A stretch of 64,000 nucleotides of DNA from Sva-07 sp963716095. GTDB taxonomy: Bacteria > Actinomycetota > Acidimicrobiia > Acidimicrobiales > Ilumatobacteraceae. Where the stretch lies: NCBI GenBank assembly GCA_963716095.1, contig CAVQSV010000011.1, positions 1 to 64,000 on the forward strand, given 5' to 3'. The notes under the pieces were generated by a model. It had not been told where the DNA came from, did no database searches, and was given only the letters and a program-made list of their open reading frames with translations. Shown here in pieces: positions 11,366-20,813 of the stretch. A program made the translations under genes and the position numbers. Numbering within the stretch: position 1 is the stretch's first letter; each line of letters begins with the position of its first letter.

Positions 11366-12184
11366 TCAGCTCGGCTGATGCGTCGGGCAGTGGTAGCTCG
11401 TGCGGTTCGCGATCTGGATGCGCTGGATCTCGTCGCCGCACAGCAGACATCGGTCTCGTTTGTAGGCGTAGGTGGCCTCGCGACGCGGGATGCGTGCCCG
11501 CGGCGAGATCCCGAGGTCGTCTCGGCTGACCGTGACGATTCGGCCGTCCTTCACGCCTTGACGGAGCATCCCCTGCACGATTGCCCAGAGCGCGTCCAGT
11601 TCGGTGGGCTCGCATCGGCTTCCGGGCCGCAGCGGGTGGATGCCGGCGACGAACAGTGCCTCTGCTCGGTACACGTTGCCCACACCGGCCACCACCGCCT
11701 GGTCCATGAGCAGATCGCCGATGCCGCGGGTGCTCTTCGAGATACGGGCGACCATCGCATCGGGTCTCGATCCCCGACGGATCGGGTCGGGGCCGAGCCG
11801 GGCGAGGATGTCCTTGCGAACCGATGGTGGGTCGATCGTGCAGGCGGTCGGCCCGGACAGATCGACCGTGACGAACTGTTCGTGGTGGTCGTCTGGTTCG
11901 GCTTGCAGGCGCATGCGAACCTGACCGATCGGGTCGGGGGAGTGATCGGTGTGCTGCACTCGGTACTTGCCGAACAGGCCGAGGTGCACGTGGCCGACCT
12001 CGCCGGTCGACCATTCGTAGAAGAGGTGCTTGCCGTACGGCTGGATTCGTTCGAGTACGGCTCCGTCGACACGCTCGGCGTCAGCAGTGAAACGTCCCTG
12101 CGGACTGGACACCCGCACGACACGTCCGGTGAGCAGCGCGCCGTGATCGCGGGCGATTCGGTGGATGGTGTGGCCTTCGGGCAT
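11366..12184 (-). CDS. Fpg/Nei-family DNA glycosylase/AP lyase
   Basis: A 272-residue base-excision repair enzyme. The start is set by the mature N-terminus: the catalytic Pro2-Glu3 must directly follow the initiator Met, giving MPEGHTIHR at 12184, as in endonuclease VIII (Nei); an upstream in-frame start at 12256 would bury the catalytic Pro. The H2TH region GIGDLLMDQAVVAGVGNVYR is present. The C-terminal zinc finger reads C-x2-C ... C-x2-H (CLLC ... CPTH) instead of four cysteines. It oxidises nothing itself; it excises oxidised pyrimidines or purines. No other repair gene is adjacent. Confidence 0.88.
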   Translation of the reverse strand: MPEGHTIHRIARDHGALLTGRVVRVSSPQGRFTADAERVDGAVLERIQPYGKHLFYEWSTGEVGHVHLGLFGKYRVQHTDHSPDPIGQVRMRLQAEPDDHHEQFVTVDLSGPTACTIDPPSVRKDILARLGPDPIRRGSRPDAMVARISKSTRGIGDLLMDQAVVAGVGNVYRAEALFVAGIHPLRPGSRCEPTELDALWAIVQGMLRQGVKDGRIVTVSRDDLGISPRARIPRREATYAYKRDRCLLCGDEIQRIQIANRTSYHCPTHQPS

Positions 12185-12322
12185 GGAGCTCCGAGTATGG
12201 GCCCAAGCGGGCGTGTCCGCATCGTCGTGCGACCTGCTCGGTGTCGATGACAGCATCTCGGGTACTCACCATCGTGATGGTCGAACCCGCTTGACGCGCT
12301 TCCGACTCCTACGATGCGGGCC

Positions 12323-13526
12323 ATGGATCTCACCGCCCCGTCGCCCGCCGGCCTGTCGGTGCTCGGGCTGGATGCCGAGCGGGCCTCGACGTGCGTGAGC
12401 TGCGGGTTGTGCCTTCCACACTGTCCGACCTTCCGCGTGACGGGCGAGGAGAAGTACTCGCCGCGCGGACGCATCGACGCGATGCGAGCGGTCGATCGTG
12501 GCGAGCTTCCGATCGACGACGACTTCATCGACTTCGTCGAGACCTGCGTGCAGTGCCGCGGGTGCGAGACCGCCTGCCCGAGCGGCGTGCAGTTCGGAAG
12601 CCTGATGGAGGAGACCCGAACCGCGCTCGGCCACCGCTGGGAGGATCACACCGTGGTGGCAACGGATCGGGTTCCGCGTCCTGCCGCGCCATGGTCTGCT
12701 GCTGGCCGGCTCGACAGCGATCGCCGTCGGGCAGCGCCTCCGACTCGTACCGAAGCGCTTCGGCGTGCCGCCGCTCCCGCTGCGACGCGCCCCGGAGGTC
12801 GAGGCCACCGGCGACGACGTGTGGCTGTTCACCGGCTGTGTGATGGATGCCTGGCAACGCCCGACCCACCGCAACACCGCCGCGCTGATCGCCCTCACCG
12901 GTGCAACGGTGGCCGTGCCCGGCCGGGGCGGTGGCTGCTGTGGGGCATTGCACGTCCACGCCGGACTCCACGACGAAGCGACCTCCCTGGCCCAGCGAGT
13001 CATGGCCTCGATGCCGGGCACGGCGCCGATCCTCGTGAACTCCGCCGGATGCGGAGCAGCGATGAAGGACTACGGCCACCTGCTCGAGACCGACGATGCA
13101 CGTCGTTTCAGTGACCGGGTCGTCGACATCGCCGAATGGCTCGCCGAGCGACTCGACCGACTGCCGAAGCCCGAGGCAGAGCGCCCAACAGTCATCGTCC
13201 AGGACCCGTGTCACCTCCGTCACGTCCAGCAGGCGCATGAACCCGTACGAGCGCTGCTCGCCCACGTTGCCGACGTCGTGGAACTCGACGACGACGGGCT
13301 GTGCTGCGGCGCTGGTGGCGCCTACTCAGCCCTGCAACCCGAACTCGCCGGCCAGATTCGTGATCGCAAGGTCGCATCGATCGACCGAGCCACCGAGCGG
13401 TCGAAGGCCAGCTCGGTGGCGAGCGGGAACCCCGGTTGTTCGATGCATCTCGGCGCCGTGCTCGATCTCCCCGTTCGTCACCCGGTCGACGTGGTTGCCG
13501 AGGCGCTGGGAGTGGCTGACCGATGA
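12323..13526 (+). pseudogene. glcF: GlcF-like iron-sulfur subunit, split by a one-base insertion
   Basis: Two frames together give one GlcF-type protein of about 400 residues. The first frame has two ferredoxin-like Cys clusters, CVSCGLCLPHCP and CVQCRGCETACP, for two [4Fe-4S] centres. The second begins as ITPWWQRIGFRVLPRHG and carries the CCG-domain motifs GCCGALH and LCCGAGG. They join if one G of the GGG at 12639-12641 is removed (HRW-RITPWW). As written, the first frame runs on to a stop at 13112-13114. The start ATG 12323 is preferred over 12314 because TACGAT at 12310-12315, 7 bases before it, looks like the -10 box and overlaps the other ATG. This should be the electron-transfer partner of the GlcD/GlcE pair 3.3 kb upstream. 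Confidence 0.85.
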
Positions 13527-13720
13527 GCGGCGACTACGGCGCGTTGGTCGAGCGGCTCGAGACGATCGCCGCCGATCTCGACGAGATGGCCTTCGACCGC
13601 CTGCGCGAGGCCGTCGCCGACGGTGAGGTCGTCAGGCCCGCTGACGACAAGAAGCTGATGCAGGCGCGTCGAGCGATCGAGAAGGCCGCTGCGGTGCTCC
13701 GTCAACTCGACGAGACGTGA
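13523..13720 (+). CDS. Small hypothetical protein
   Basis: A 65-residue, helix-forming acidic protein (LVERLETIAADLDEMAFDR at the start, ending VLRQLDET). The ATG overlaps the stop of glcF, implying translational coupling. No motif or known family is recognised. Short helical proteins of this kind often follow glcF in actinobacteria, so it is likely real, but its role is unknown. Confidence 0.65.
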   Translation: MSGDYGALVERLETIAADLDEMAFDRLREAVADGEVVRPADDKKLMQARRAIEKAAAVLRQLDET

Positions 13721-13735
13721 GCGACGGCGCCGCTG

Positions 13736-14932
13736 TCACGAGCTGAGGTGCTTGCTGATCGGGCTCGGGAAGCGCCACTTCACCCGAACACCGCCGAGCC
13801 ATTCCCGCAGACGCTCGGCCTCGGCATCGACTCGGTCCTGGCCGTCGGACCCGATGTCGTCGAGGAGCCGGCTGACGATCTCACCGTCGGATCGTTGCGT
13901 CCAGACTCCGACGACTCGGCCCTCGAACCACACCGTCGGGCCGGCGTTGCCGTTGCGGTCGAAGATGCCAGTTTCGACGGCGTCATCGACGTACCAACCG
14001 CGTTGTTTCCATCCCATCGTGGTGGAATCGAGCCCGGGCAGCAGAGCGACCTCACCGTTCGGCGGAGGTGCGGCCAGGTCGTCGCCCACCAGCACGAACG
14101 CGGGTTCTCGGGTGTTGTCGAGCGACACAGTGCGCACACCGCAACGTGTGGCGGCGGCACGGATCGGCCCTTTCGGGAGCCCGGACCACCAAGCCAAGTC
14201 GGTCGTCGTGGCCGGAGCGAAGGTGGCGAGGTGCCGTGCGATCAGCCCGGTCAGCGCCTCGTCGGCATCGAGTTCGGGGATGCCGTCTGCACCGATCCAG
14301 TCATCGATGGCTTCCCACGCCCAGGCCGCAGAGGTGAAGTCGCGGCCGGTCGGTCGCCCACGAACGATCCGCCCCTCGGCCGCGAGGAGTTCGAGCACCC
14401 GCGACGTGATTCGCATTGGCATCGACGTCGAGGCACTCGGCGCGGGGTCGAAGCGCACCTGGAGTGCAGGGAGTGCTTCGGCCAACGCCCGCCCGGTCGT
14501 TGCCCCACCGGCACGCAACAGATCGACAACGGCATCGGAGGTCTCGTCGAGGAAACGGGCGGACGGCATCGACGTGTCCGGACTCGCCGCGATCCAGCCG
14601 AGCAGGTTCGTGCGCAGTGTTCTGACGAGACGTCCGTTGTAGGAGTGGTGGGCGAGCGCCGCCACGTCGAGCGGCATCGCGAAGACCGTGCGCCGAAGCG
14701 TCGTGTGGCGCAGCAGACTCCGGTGATCGTAGAAGGCCGCATCGATGTCGCTCTGCGACGACGAGGTGCGAGCCTGCAGCGACAGGTACGGCGTGCTGGG
14801 ATCGGTCGAGTGGATCAGGGCGAGCGCCCGCGCCGACTGCATGATCGTCCGTTGGGCTCGTCCCGAGGTGCCGAGCTGGTGGCGGCTGACGAGGAGACGT
14901 CGCCGGAGTTGGTCGTCGACGAGTGCAGCCAC
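13736..14932 (-). CDS. Winged-helix DNA-binding domain protein (HTH_42 family)
   Basis: A 398-residue protein of the HTH_42 family, built of tandem winged-helix units. Recognisable parts are IHSTDPSTPYLSLQAR near residue 40, RSLLRHTTLRRTVFAMP, and the C-terminal LPGLDSTTMGWKQRGWYVD and FEGRVVGVWTQR. AlkZ/AlkX-type DNA glycosylases in this superfamily carry a catalytic QxQ in the equivalent early motif; here it is QAR, so glycosylase activity is not supported. It may be a DNA-binding or repair-associated protein. GTG start at 14932; its 3' end is convergent with the preceding small gene, 15 bases apart. Confidence 0.8.
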   Translation of the reverse strand: MAALVDDQLRRRLLVSRHQLGTSGRAQRTIMQSARALALIHSTDPSTPYLSLQARTSSSQSDIDAAFYDHRSLLRHTTLRRTVFAMPLDVAALAHHSYNGRLVRTLRTNLLGWIAASPDTSMPSARFLDETSDAVVDLLRAGGATTGRALAEALPALQVRFDPAPSASTSMPMRITSRVLELLAAEGRIVRGRPTGRDFTSAAWAWEAIDDWIGADGIPELDADEALTGLIARHLATFAPATTTDLAWWSGLPKGPIRAAATRCGVRTVSLDNTREPAFVLVGDDLAAPPPNGEVALLPGLDSTTMGWKQRGWYVDDAVETGIFDRNGNAGPTVWFEGRVVGVWTQRSDGEIVSRLLDDIGSDGQDRVDAEAERLREWLGGVRVKWRFPSPISKHLSS

Positions 14933-14944
14933 CTGCGTGCTCCG

Positions 14945-15976
14945 TCAGCTCGACGAGACGTAGCCGTTCAGTGTGCGGATCATGGCGACCAGGTCGCTGT
15001 AGCCACGCTTCGCGAAGATGAACGAGACCCGATCGAGATCGACCTTGTCGCCGTCTCGCCGCTCGACCTTGAACGGCTCGACTCGGTCGATTGCTCCCCG
15101 CGAGGCCAGATGGCCGTACCGCTCGTTCAGCTCGGCGAGTTGCTCGTCGGTCGGACCCTGACGCAGCCTGATCACCACGTGATCGCCGACGTAACGAATC
15201 GAGTCGTAGTTGGCGTAGAAGTCGTTGATGATCCGCGCAGCTTCGTCGCAGTCGTTGGTGATCGAGTACAGATCGACGTCGTTGGTCGAGACCAGTCCAC
15301 GGGCGATCAACTGCTCGCGTACGAAGGTGTCGACGCCTTCCCAGAATGGATCGCCGGGGGAGTCGAGGAGCACGATCGGAACCGGGATCCCCTTGCCGGT
15401 CTGGGTGAGCGTGAGGAGCTCGAACATCTCGTCGAGCGTGCCGAAGCCGCCAGGCAAGCACACGAAGGCCTGCGACTCCTTGATCAACATCAGCTTGCGG
15501 GTGAAGAAGTACTTCATGCTGACGTGCTTCTCGTCGCCGGCGATGATCGAGTTCGCACCGGACTCGAACGGCAATCGGATCGACACACCGATCGACATCT
15601 CGCGACCCGCCCCCTCCATTCCAGCCTCCATGATCCCCGGGCCGGCGCCGGTGACCGCCATCCATCCGTGTTCGGCGAGCGTGCGAGCCAACCCAACGGT
15701 CAATTCGTAGAGCGGATCGTCGGCGCTGGTTCGGGCCGATCCGAAGATCGACACCTTGCGGCGCTGCTTGTACGGCTCGAACATCGCATACGCGTCGCGC
15801 ATCTCGGCGAGCGCTGCAGTGGCGATCTTGAGATCGAGCGTGTCAGGCTGATCGGTGATGAGTCCCAGCGCTTCCGAAACGAGTTCTTCCGAGAGTCGAA
15901 CATTCTCGGAAACACCCAGCTCGGAGACGATGGATCGGGCCTGGGCGGCTCCGGAGTCGGATACATCTGGTTCCAT
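14945..15976 (-). CDS. LOG family protein (TIGR00730-type Rossmann fold)
   Basis: A 343-residue protein with the LOG signature: VTGAGPGIMEAGMEGA and LPGGFGTLDEMFELLT (PGGxGTxxE). Family members hydrolyse nucleotide 5'-monophosphates; in plants and some bacteria they release free cytokinins. This is the longer actinobacterial type, with about 90 extra N-terminal residues and a C-terminal domain of about 90 residues. The ATG at 15976 is preferred over upstream frames that run into the neighbouring gene, because TACGAT lies 9 bases before it. The start codon overlaps the start codon of the divergent oxidoreductase on the other strand. Confidence 0.85.
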   Translation of the reverse strand: MEPDVSDSGAAQARSIVSELGVSENVRLSEELVSEALGLITDQPDTLDLKIATAALAEMRDAYAMFEPYKQRRKVSIFGSARTSADDPLYELTVGLARTLAEHGWMAVTGAGPGIMEAGMEGAGREMSIGVSIRLPFESGANSIIAGDEKHVSMKYFFTRKLMLIKESQAFVCLPGGFGTLDEMFELLTLTQTGKGIPVPIVLLDSPGDPFWEGVDTFVREQLIARGLVSTNDVDLYSITNDCDEAARIINDFYANYDSIRYVGDHVVIRLRQGPTDEQLAELNERYGHLASRGAIDRVEPFKVERRDGDKVDLDRVSFIFAKRGYSDLVAMIRTLNGYVSSS

Positions 15977-17522
15977 GGATGCACGATCGTACGGGCCCAG
16001 ATGGATGGGTCCGCTGCTGGGCCTCATCGCCACTGGCGCAGGGCTCGCTGCTGCCGAACTGGTCGTCGGGCTGTTCGAGCGGACCTCTTCGCCGGTGGTC
16101 CCGGTCGGGCAGGTGTTCATCGACTGGGTTCCGCGCCCGTTGAAGGACTGGGCGATCGACACGTTCGGCACCAACGACAAGGTCGTGCTCGTCGTGGGTG
16201 CACTGGTCGTCCTGCTCGGGATCGGCATCGGGGTCGGCGTGTTGGCGATGCGGGGTGCTCGCTCGGCCGCGGTGGCCCTCACCTGCGTCACCGGCGTGAT
16301 CGGTGCCTGGGCAGTGTTGACCCGACCGGAACCCACGTTGGTGAAGCTGCTGCCGACGATCATCGGTACCGGGGTGTCGGTCGCGGTGCTGCTCTACCTG
16401 GCGCCGCGACCAGCGCGCGGAGCGACCACGGCTGATCCGCAGCAACCGGTTGCTGAACCGATGGGCGTCGACCGTCGCCGATTCGTGGGTGGCGCCATCG
16501 GGATCGGTTCGATCGCCGTGTTTGCCGGAGGATTCGGACGGCTGCTCCAACAGCGCTTCGAGGTCGACAACGAGCGGACGTTGTTGAGCCTTCCCTCCGC
16601 CGACACCCCAGCCGGTGTGCTGCCGGCGAATGCGCGACTCCCGCTCGACGGTCTCGACCCGTTCGTCACCCCGAACGCCGACTTCTACCGGATCGACACG
16701 GCATTGGTCGTGCCGCAGGTGTCGAAGGATTCGTGGAAGCTGCAGATCGGCGGGATGGTCGACAACCCGATGGAGCTGACGTTCGACGACCTGCTCGCTC
16801 GTCCCCAGGTCGAGCGGTACATCACGCTGTCGTGCGTTTCGAATCCTGTGGGTGGCGACCTGATCGGCAACGCCCTGTGGCAAGGGGTGCTGTTGCGCGA
16901 TGTGCTCGAGGAGGCAGGGGTGCAGCCGGACGCGACGCAGATCGTGAGCCGGTCGATCGACGACTGGACAGCAGGAACGCCGACCGAGGTCGTGATGGAC
17001 GGCCGCGATGCCATGCTGGCGATTGCGATGAACGGCGAGCCGCTGCCCGCTCGCCACGGCTACCCGGTCCGAATGGTCGTGCCCGGCCTGTACGGCTACG
17101 TCTCGGCCACCAAGTGGGTCACCCAGATCGAGTTGACGCGGTGGGAGGACTACGACGCCTACTGGGTGCCGCGGGGCTGGTCGAAGAGCGGACCGATCAA
17201 GACGATGTCACGCATCGACACCGACCGACGGGGTGCCACGCCCAACGAGGTCATCGTCGGCGGTATCGCCTGGGCGATCCACCGAGGCGTGTCCCGTGTG
17301 GAGGTGCGAGCCGACGAAGGTGAGTGGTTCGAGGCAGAACTCGGCGGAGTGCCCTCGAACGACACCTGGGCTCAGTGGATGCTCACGCTCGAACTCGAAC
17401 CGGGCCGCCACATGATCGAGTCGAGGGCCATCGACGGCAACGGCATCCCCCAGACCGAGGAAACGGCGCCGGTCGCCCCCAACGGTGCTCAGGGCTATCC
17501 CCGCCGTTTCGTCGACGTCTGA
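15975..17522 (+). CDS. Membrane-anchored molybdopterin oxidoreductase (sulfite-oxidase family)
   Basis: A 515-residue protein. The N-terminal 150 residues contain about four to five transmembrane helices (GPLLGLIATGAGLAAAELVV, VVLVVGALVVLLGIGIGVGV and others). A further hydrophobic segment at about residue 175 (GGAIGIGSIAVFAGGF) precedes the soluble domain. The oxidoreductase domain has the molybdenum-ligand Cys in ITLSCVSNPVGGDLIGN and the SUOX dimerisation domain at the C-terminus (RVEVRADEGEW). The probable role is a periplasmic oxidase or reductase of small oxyanions or oxidised thiols; the substrate is not determinable. Start ATG 15975; ATG 16005 is an alternative that would avoid overlap with the LOG gene. 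Confidence 0.85.
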   Translation: MDARSYGPRWMGPLLGLIATGAGLAAAELVVGLFERTSSPVVPVGQVFIDWVPRPLKDWAIDTFGTNDKVVLVVGALVVLLGIGIGVGVLAMRGARSAAVALTCVTGVIGAWAVLTRPEPTLVKLLPTIIGTGVSVAVLLYLAPRPARGATTADPQQPVAEPMGVDRRRFVGGAIGIGSIAVFAGGFGRLLQQRFEVDNERTLLSLPSADTPAGVLPANARLPLDGLDPFVTPNADFYRIDTALVVPQVSKDSWKLQIGGMVDNPMELTFDDLLARPQVERYITLSCVSNPVGGDLIGNALWQGVLLRDVLEEAGVQPDATQIVSRSIDDWTAGTPTEVVMDGRDAMLAIAMNGEPLPARHGYPVRMVVPGLYGYVSATKWVTQIELTRWEDYDAYWVPRGWSKSGPIKTMSRIDTDRRGATPNEVIVGGIAWAIHRGVSRVEVRADEGEWFEAELGGVPSNDTWAQWMLTLELEPGRHMIESRAIDGNGIPQTEETAPVAPNGAQGYPRRFVDV

Positions 17523-17581
17523 TCGCAGGTCGAGCACCCACCCCGAAAAATGCGCAGATCGTCCCGCTGGTGCCGTCCTGA

Positions 17582-17617
17582 CGCGCACGTTTCGGACGGC
17601 CCTCGGAAACGTGCGCG
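17582..17617. terminator. Inverted repeat between convergent genes
   Basis: A perfect 12-base inverted repeat (CGCGCACGTTTC / GAAACGTGCGCG) with a 12-base loop lies in the 186-base gap between the convergent oxidoreductase and transaldolase genes. It has no T-run, so it would be a non-canonical bidirectional terminator or a dispersed palindrome. A related GCGCACAAGTTTCGGGATG string follows at 17641. Confidence 0.45.
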
Positions 17618-17708
17618 AATCGTTGCATCGGTGACGCCCCGGCGCACAAGTTTCGGGATGGGGGATCGGGGACGCTGGTGGCTGGATCGGGGCCGGTTCA
17701 GCGGCCGG

Positions 17709-18818
17709 TCACGTGAGGGTGGCGGCCTTGGCCGTCAGGGCATCGATCAGTTCGTCGAAGGCGCCGGCGAAGCTCGCCACACCCTCTCGCTCGAGTTGGG
17801 CAGCGACGTCGTCCATGTCGACACCGACCTCGCCGAGCGATTTCCAGGTTGCCCGCGCCGCATCGACGTCGGCGTCCACCCGGCGGTTGACCGTGCCATG
17901 GTCGGCGAATGCCTCGAGGGTGGCTTCCGGCAGGGTGTTGACCGTGTCGGGCCCGATCAGCTCGTCGACGTACAGCGTGTCGGGATACGCCTCGTTCTTG
18001 GTCGACGTCGAGGCCCACAACGGACGCTGCACCCGTGCGCCTCGTGCAGCGAGTGCCTCCCAGCGCGGTCCCGAGAACGCCTCGAGGAACAACTGGTAGG
18101 CGAGCTTGCCCTGCGCAACCGCAGCCCGGCCGCGCAACGCCAGCGCATCGTCGGAGCCGATTGCCTCGAGGCGCTCGTCGACCTCGGAGTCGACGCGGCT
18201 GATGAAGAAGCTCGCCACGCTGGCGACCTGGGAGAGATCGGCGTCGGGATCTCGGGCCAAGCGTTCGAGCCCAGCGATGTATGCCTCGATCACCCTGGAG
18301 TACCGGTCGAGGCTGAAGATCAACGTGACGTTGATGCACCGACCCTCGGCGATCATCTGCTCGATCGGGGCCAGCCCTGCTTCCGTGCCCGGGATCTTCA
18401 CCATCAGGTTGCGACGATTGATCCGCCGATGCAGCTCGCGGGCGGCGGTCTCGGTACCGGGGCCATCGTGGGCGAGGCTCGGGGCGACCTCGACGCTCAC
18501 GTAGCCATCCACGCCATCGGAGTGGTCGTACACCTTCGAGAACACGTCGCACGCGCTGTGGATGTCGCGGATCACCATTGCCCAGTACGCCTCGTCGATC
18601 GGCGCGCCGGCAGCGTTCAGCTCGGAGAACTGCTCGTCGTAGTCGTGCGAGTCCTGGATGGCCTTCTGGAAGATCGACGGGTTCGAGGTCAGGCCTCGGA
18701 CACCACCGTCTCGGATGTCGACGAGTCGTCCCGAAGCGATGTAGTCGCGCTTGAGGTTGTCGAGCCACGCACTCTGGCGCTCGTCGTGGTGGAGGGCGAT
18801 GATCCGGTTGTCTGACAT
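17709..18818 (-). CDS. tal: Transaldolase
   Basis: A 369-residue transaldolase of the TalA/TalB actinobacterial type in the non-oxidative pentose phosphate pathway, moving a dihydroxyacetone unit between sugar phosphates. Evidence is GLTSNPSIFQKAI near residue 45, the Schiff-base lysine in NLMVKIPGTEAG, NVTLIFSLDRY and RPLWASTSTKN. A Shine-Dalgarno AGGAA precedes the ATG. The transketolase gene lies 27 bases upstream on the same strand, so the two probably form a tkt-tal operon. Confidence 0.95.
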   Translation of the reverse strand: MSDNRIIALHHDERQSAWLDNLKRDYIASGRLVDIRDGGVRGLTSNPSIFQKAIQDSHDYDEQFSELNAAGAPIDEAYWAMVIRDIHSACDVFSKVYDHSDGVDGYVSVEVAPSLAHDGPGTETAARELHRRINRRNLMVKIPGTEAGLAPIEQMIAEGRCINVTLIFSLDRYSRVIEAYIAGLERLARDPDADLSQVASVASFFISRVDSEVDERLEAIGSDDALALRGRAAVAQGKLAYQLFLEAFSGPRWEALAARGARVQRPLWASTSTKNEAYPDTLYVDELIGPDTVNTLPEATLEAFADHGTVNRRVDADVDAARATWKSLGEVGVDMDDVAAQLEREGVASFAGAFDELIDALTAKAATLT

Positions 18819-18845
18819 GGGTTCCTTTCGGAGTCGACGTGGGTT

Positions 18846-20798
18846 TCAGGCGAGGAGCGCGTTGGCGCGCTCGACGACGTGGTCGACGTTGATGCCGAGC
18901 CGGTCGAGCACGAGACCGCCCGGAGCGCTGGCGCCGAAGCGGTCGATGCCGATGGAGTCGTCGGACCAGCGTTCCCAACCGAAGGTGGTGGCGGCTTCGA
19001 CGGACAGCGCAGGCACGCCGGCCGGCAGGATCGCGTCGCGTGTCAGCTCGTCCTGCTCGCTGAATCGATCCCAGCTCGGCAGGCTGACCACCCGTACGTT
19101 GCGCCCGTGTTCGCGCAGCCGGTCGGCGGCATCGACGCACACCTCGACCTCGCTGCCCGTGCCGATCAGGACGACCTCGGGTGCGGCATCGGAGTCGCTG
19201 ACGATGCCGGCGCCGAGCCTGACCGCGGAACCGTCGGTGACCACCCGGATGTTCTGGCGGCTGAGGATCAGGGCGGAGGGGCCGTCGTGGCGAACGATGT
19301 CGGCCCAGGCCTCGATGGTCTCGTTGCCGTCGGCCGGGCGCACGACATGGAGTCCAGGGATGGCACGAAGCGCTGCGAGGTGCTCGACCGGCTGGTGGGT
19401 CGGACCGTCCTCGCCGACGCCGACGGAGTCGTGGGTGAACACGAAGCAGGCCTTTGCGCCGGACAGCGCCGCGAGACGGATCGACGGGCGCATGTAGTCG
19501 GAGAAGACGAAGAACGTGCCGCTGATCGGCAAGGTGCCTCCGTGCTGGGCCATGCCAACCAGTGCGGCGCCCATCGCGTGTTCGCGGATGCCGTAGTGGA
19601 GGTAGCGGCCCGAGCGGTCGTCGGCGGTGAACGCGGTCGTGCGGGCCAGCCCGGTGCCGTTGCTGCCGGTGAGGTCGGCCGAACCCGAGATCAAGCCGGG
19701 GAGCTGGTCGTAGGTCGCGTCGAGCGCCCGCTGGATCGACTTGCGGGTGGCGACCGACTCTCCGAGGTCGTACGAGGGGAGTGCTGCGTCCCAACCGTCG
19801 GTGCCGGTGCCGGCCCAGGCTGCCTGCCAGTCGGTCGACGACGTCACCGCCGCGCTGGCCTCGATCCATGCCGCACGAGCTGCAGCACCGCGTTCGCCCA
19901 CTGCGGTGCGATATGCCGCGACCAGATCGTCCGGCGCCCAGAACGCTTCGTCGGGAATGCCCATGACTTCCTTGGTGCGGGTCACGTCGTCGGCCGAGAA
20001 GGGGTTCCCGTGCGCGCCCGCGGTGTCGGTGTGGTCAGGCGAGGGCTCGCCGATGTGCGAGCGCAACATCAGCAGCGACGGCTTCCGGGTCTCGGCCTTG
20101 GCCGCGTTCAACGCGGCTTCGAGACCATCGAGGTCGTCGGCCATCTCGCCGAGGTCGACGACGTCCCAGCCGTAGGCCCGGAACCTGGCTGCGGTGTCGT
20201 CGCCGGTCGACATGCTCGTCGGTCCGTCGATGGTGATCAGGTTGTCGTCGAAGACGCAGATCAGCCTGCCGAGGCCGAGGTGGCCGGCCAGCGAGGCTGC
20301 TTCGTGGCTGATGCCCTCCATCAGGCAGCCGTCGCCGGCGATCACGAAGGTGAAGTGGTCCTGTGCCTCGGCACCGAAACGGGCGCGCAGGTTCTCCTCG
20401 GCGATCGCCATGCCGACGGCGTTGGCGAATCCCTGGCCGAGCGGGCCGGTGGTGACCTCGACGCCGGCGGTGTGACCGGCCTCGGGATGACCGGGCGTGG
20501 CCGACTCCCACTGGCGGAAGCTCTTCAGATCATCGAGTTCGAGGCCGTAGCCGGACAGGAACAGCATCGAGTACTGCAGGATCGACGCATGGCCGTTGGA
20601 GAGGATGAAACGGTCGCGATCGGGCCACGACGGGTCGGCCGGGTCGTGCTGCATGACCCGGCTGTAGAGCACGTGGCCGAGCGGGGCGAGCGCCATGGCG
20701 GTGCCCTGGTGGCCGCTGTTGGCGGCGAGCGGGCCGTCCATCGCCATCCCCCGGATCAGCGAGACGGCGAGCTGGTCTTGTTCTGCTGTCAACGACAC
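18846..20798 (-). CDS. tkt: Transketolase
   Basis: A 650-residue thiamine-diphosphate enzyme. The N-terminal half shows MDGPLAANSGHQGTAMALAP, SNGHASILQYSML, and the ThDP motif GDGCLMEGISHEAASLAGHL; the pyrimidine-binding half has GIREHAMGAALVGMA and HDSVGVGEDGPTHQPVEHL. The start is the GTG at 20798 (VSLTAEQDQLAV), because TACCCT lies 7 bases upstream (20806-20811) and an upstream in-frame start would read through a palindromic repeat. The promoter region contains the paired 32-base inverted repeats described separately. It leads a tkt-tal unit. Confidence 0.94.
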   Translation of the reverse strand: MSLTAEQDQLAVSLIRGMAMDGPLAANSGHQGTAMALAPLGHVLYSRVMQHDPADPSWPDRDRFILSNGHASILQYSMLFLSGYGLELDDLKSFRQWESATPGHPEAGHTAGVEVTTGPLGQGFANAVGMAIAEENLRARFGAEAQDHFTFVIAGDGCLMEGISHEAASLAGHLGLGRLICVFDDNLITIDGPTSMSTGDDTAARFRAYGWDVVDLGEMADDLDGLEAALNAAKAETRKPSLLMLRSHIGEPSPDHTDTAGAHGNPFSADDVTRTKEVMGIPDEAFWAPDDLVAAYRTAVGERGAAARAAWIEASAAVTSSTDWQAAWAGTGTDGWDAALPSYDLGESVATRKSIQRALDATYDQLPGLISGSADLTGSNGTGLARTTAFTADDRSGRYLHYGIREHAMGAALVGMAQHGGTLPISGTFFVFSDYMRPSIRLAALSGAKACFVFTHDSVGVGEDGPTHQPVEHLAALRAIPGLHVVRPADGNETIEAWADIVRHDGPSALILSRQNIRVVTDGSAVRLGAGIVSDSDAAPEVVLIGTGSEVEVCVDAADRLREHGRNVRVVSLPSWDRFSEQDELTRDAILPAGVPALSVEAATTFGWERWSDDSIGIDRFGASAPGGLVLDRLGINVDHVVERANALLA

Positions 20799-20813
20799 GC
20801 GGGCGAGGGTACC

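Noticed and set aside
13748..16435. An 895-residue open frame antisense to the winged-helix and LOG genes
   Set aside because: Overlaps two genes with clear family motifs on the other strand.
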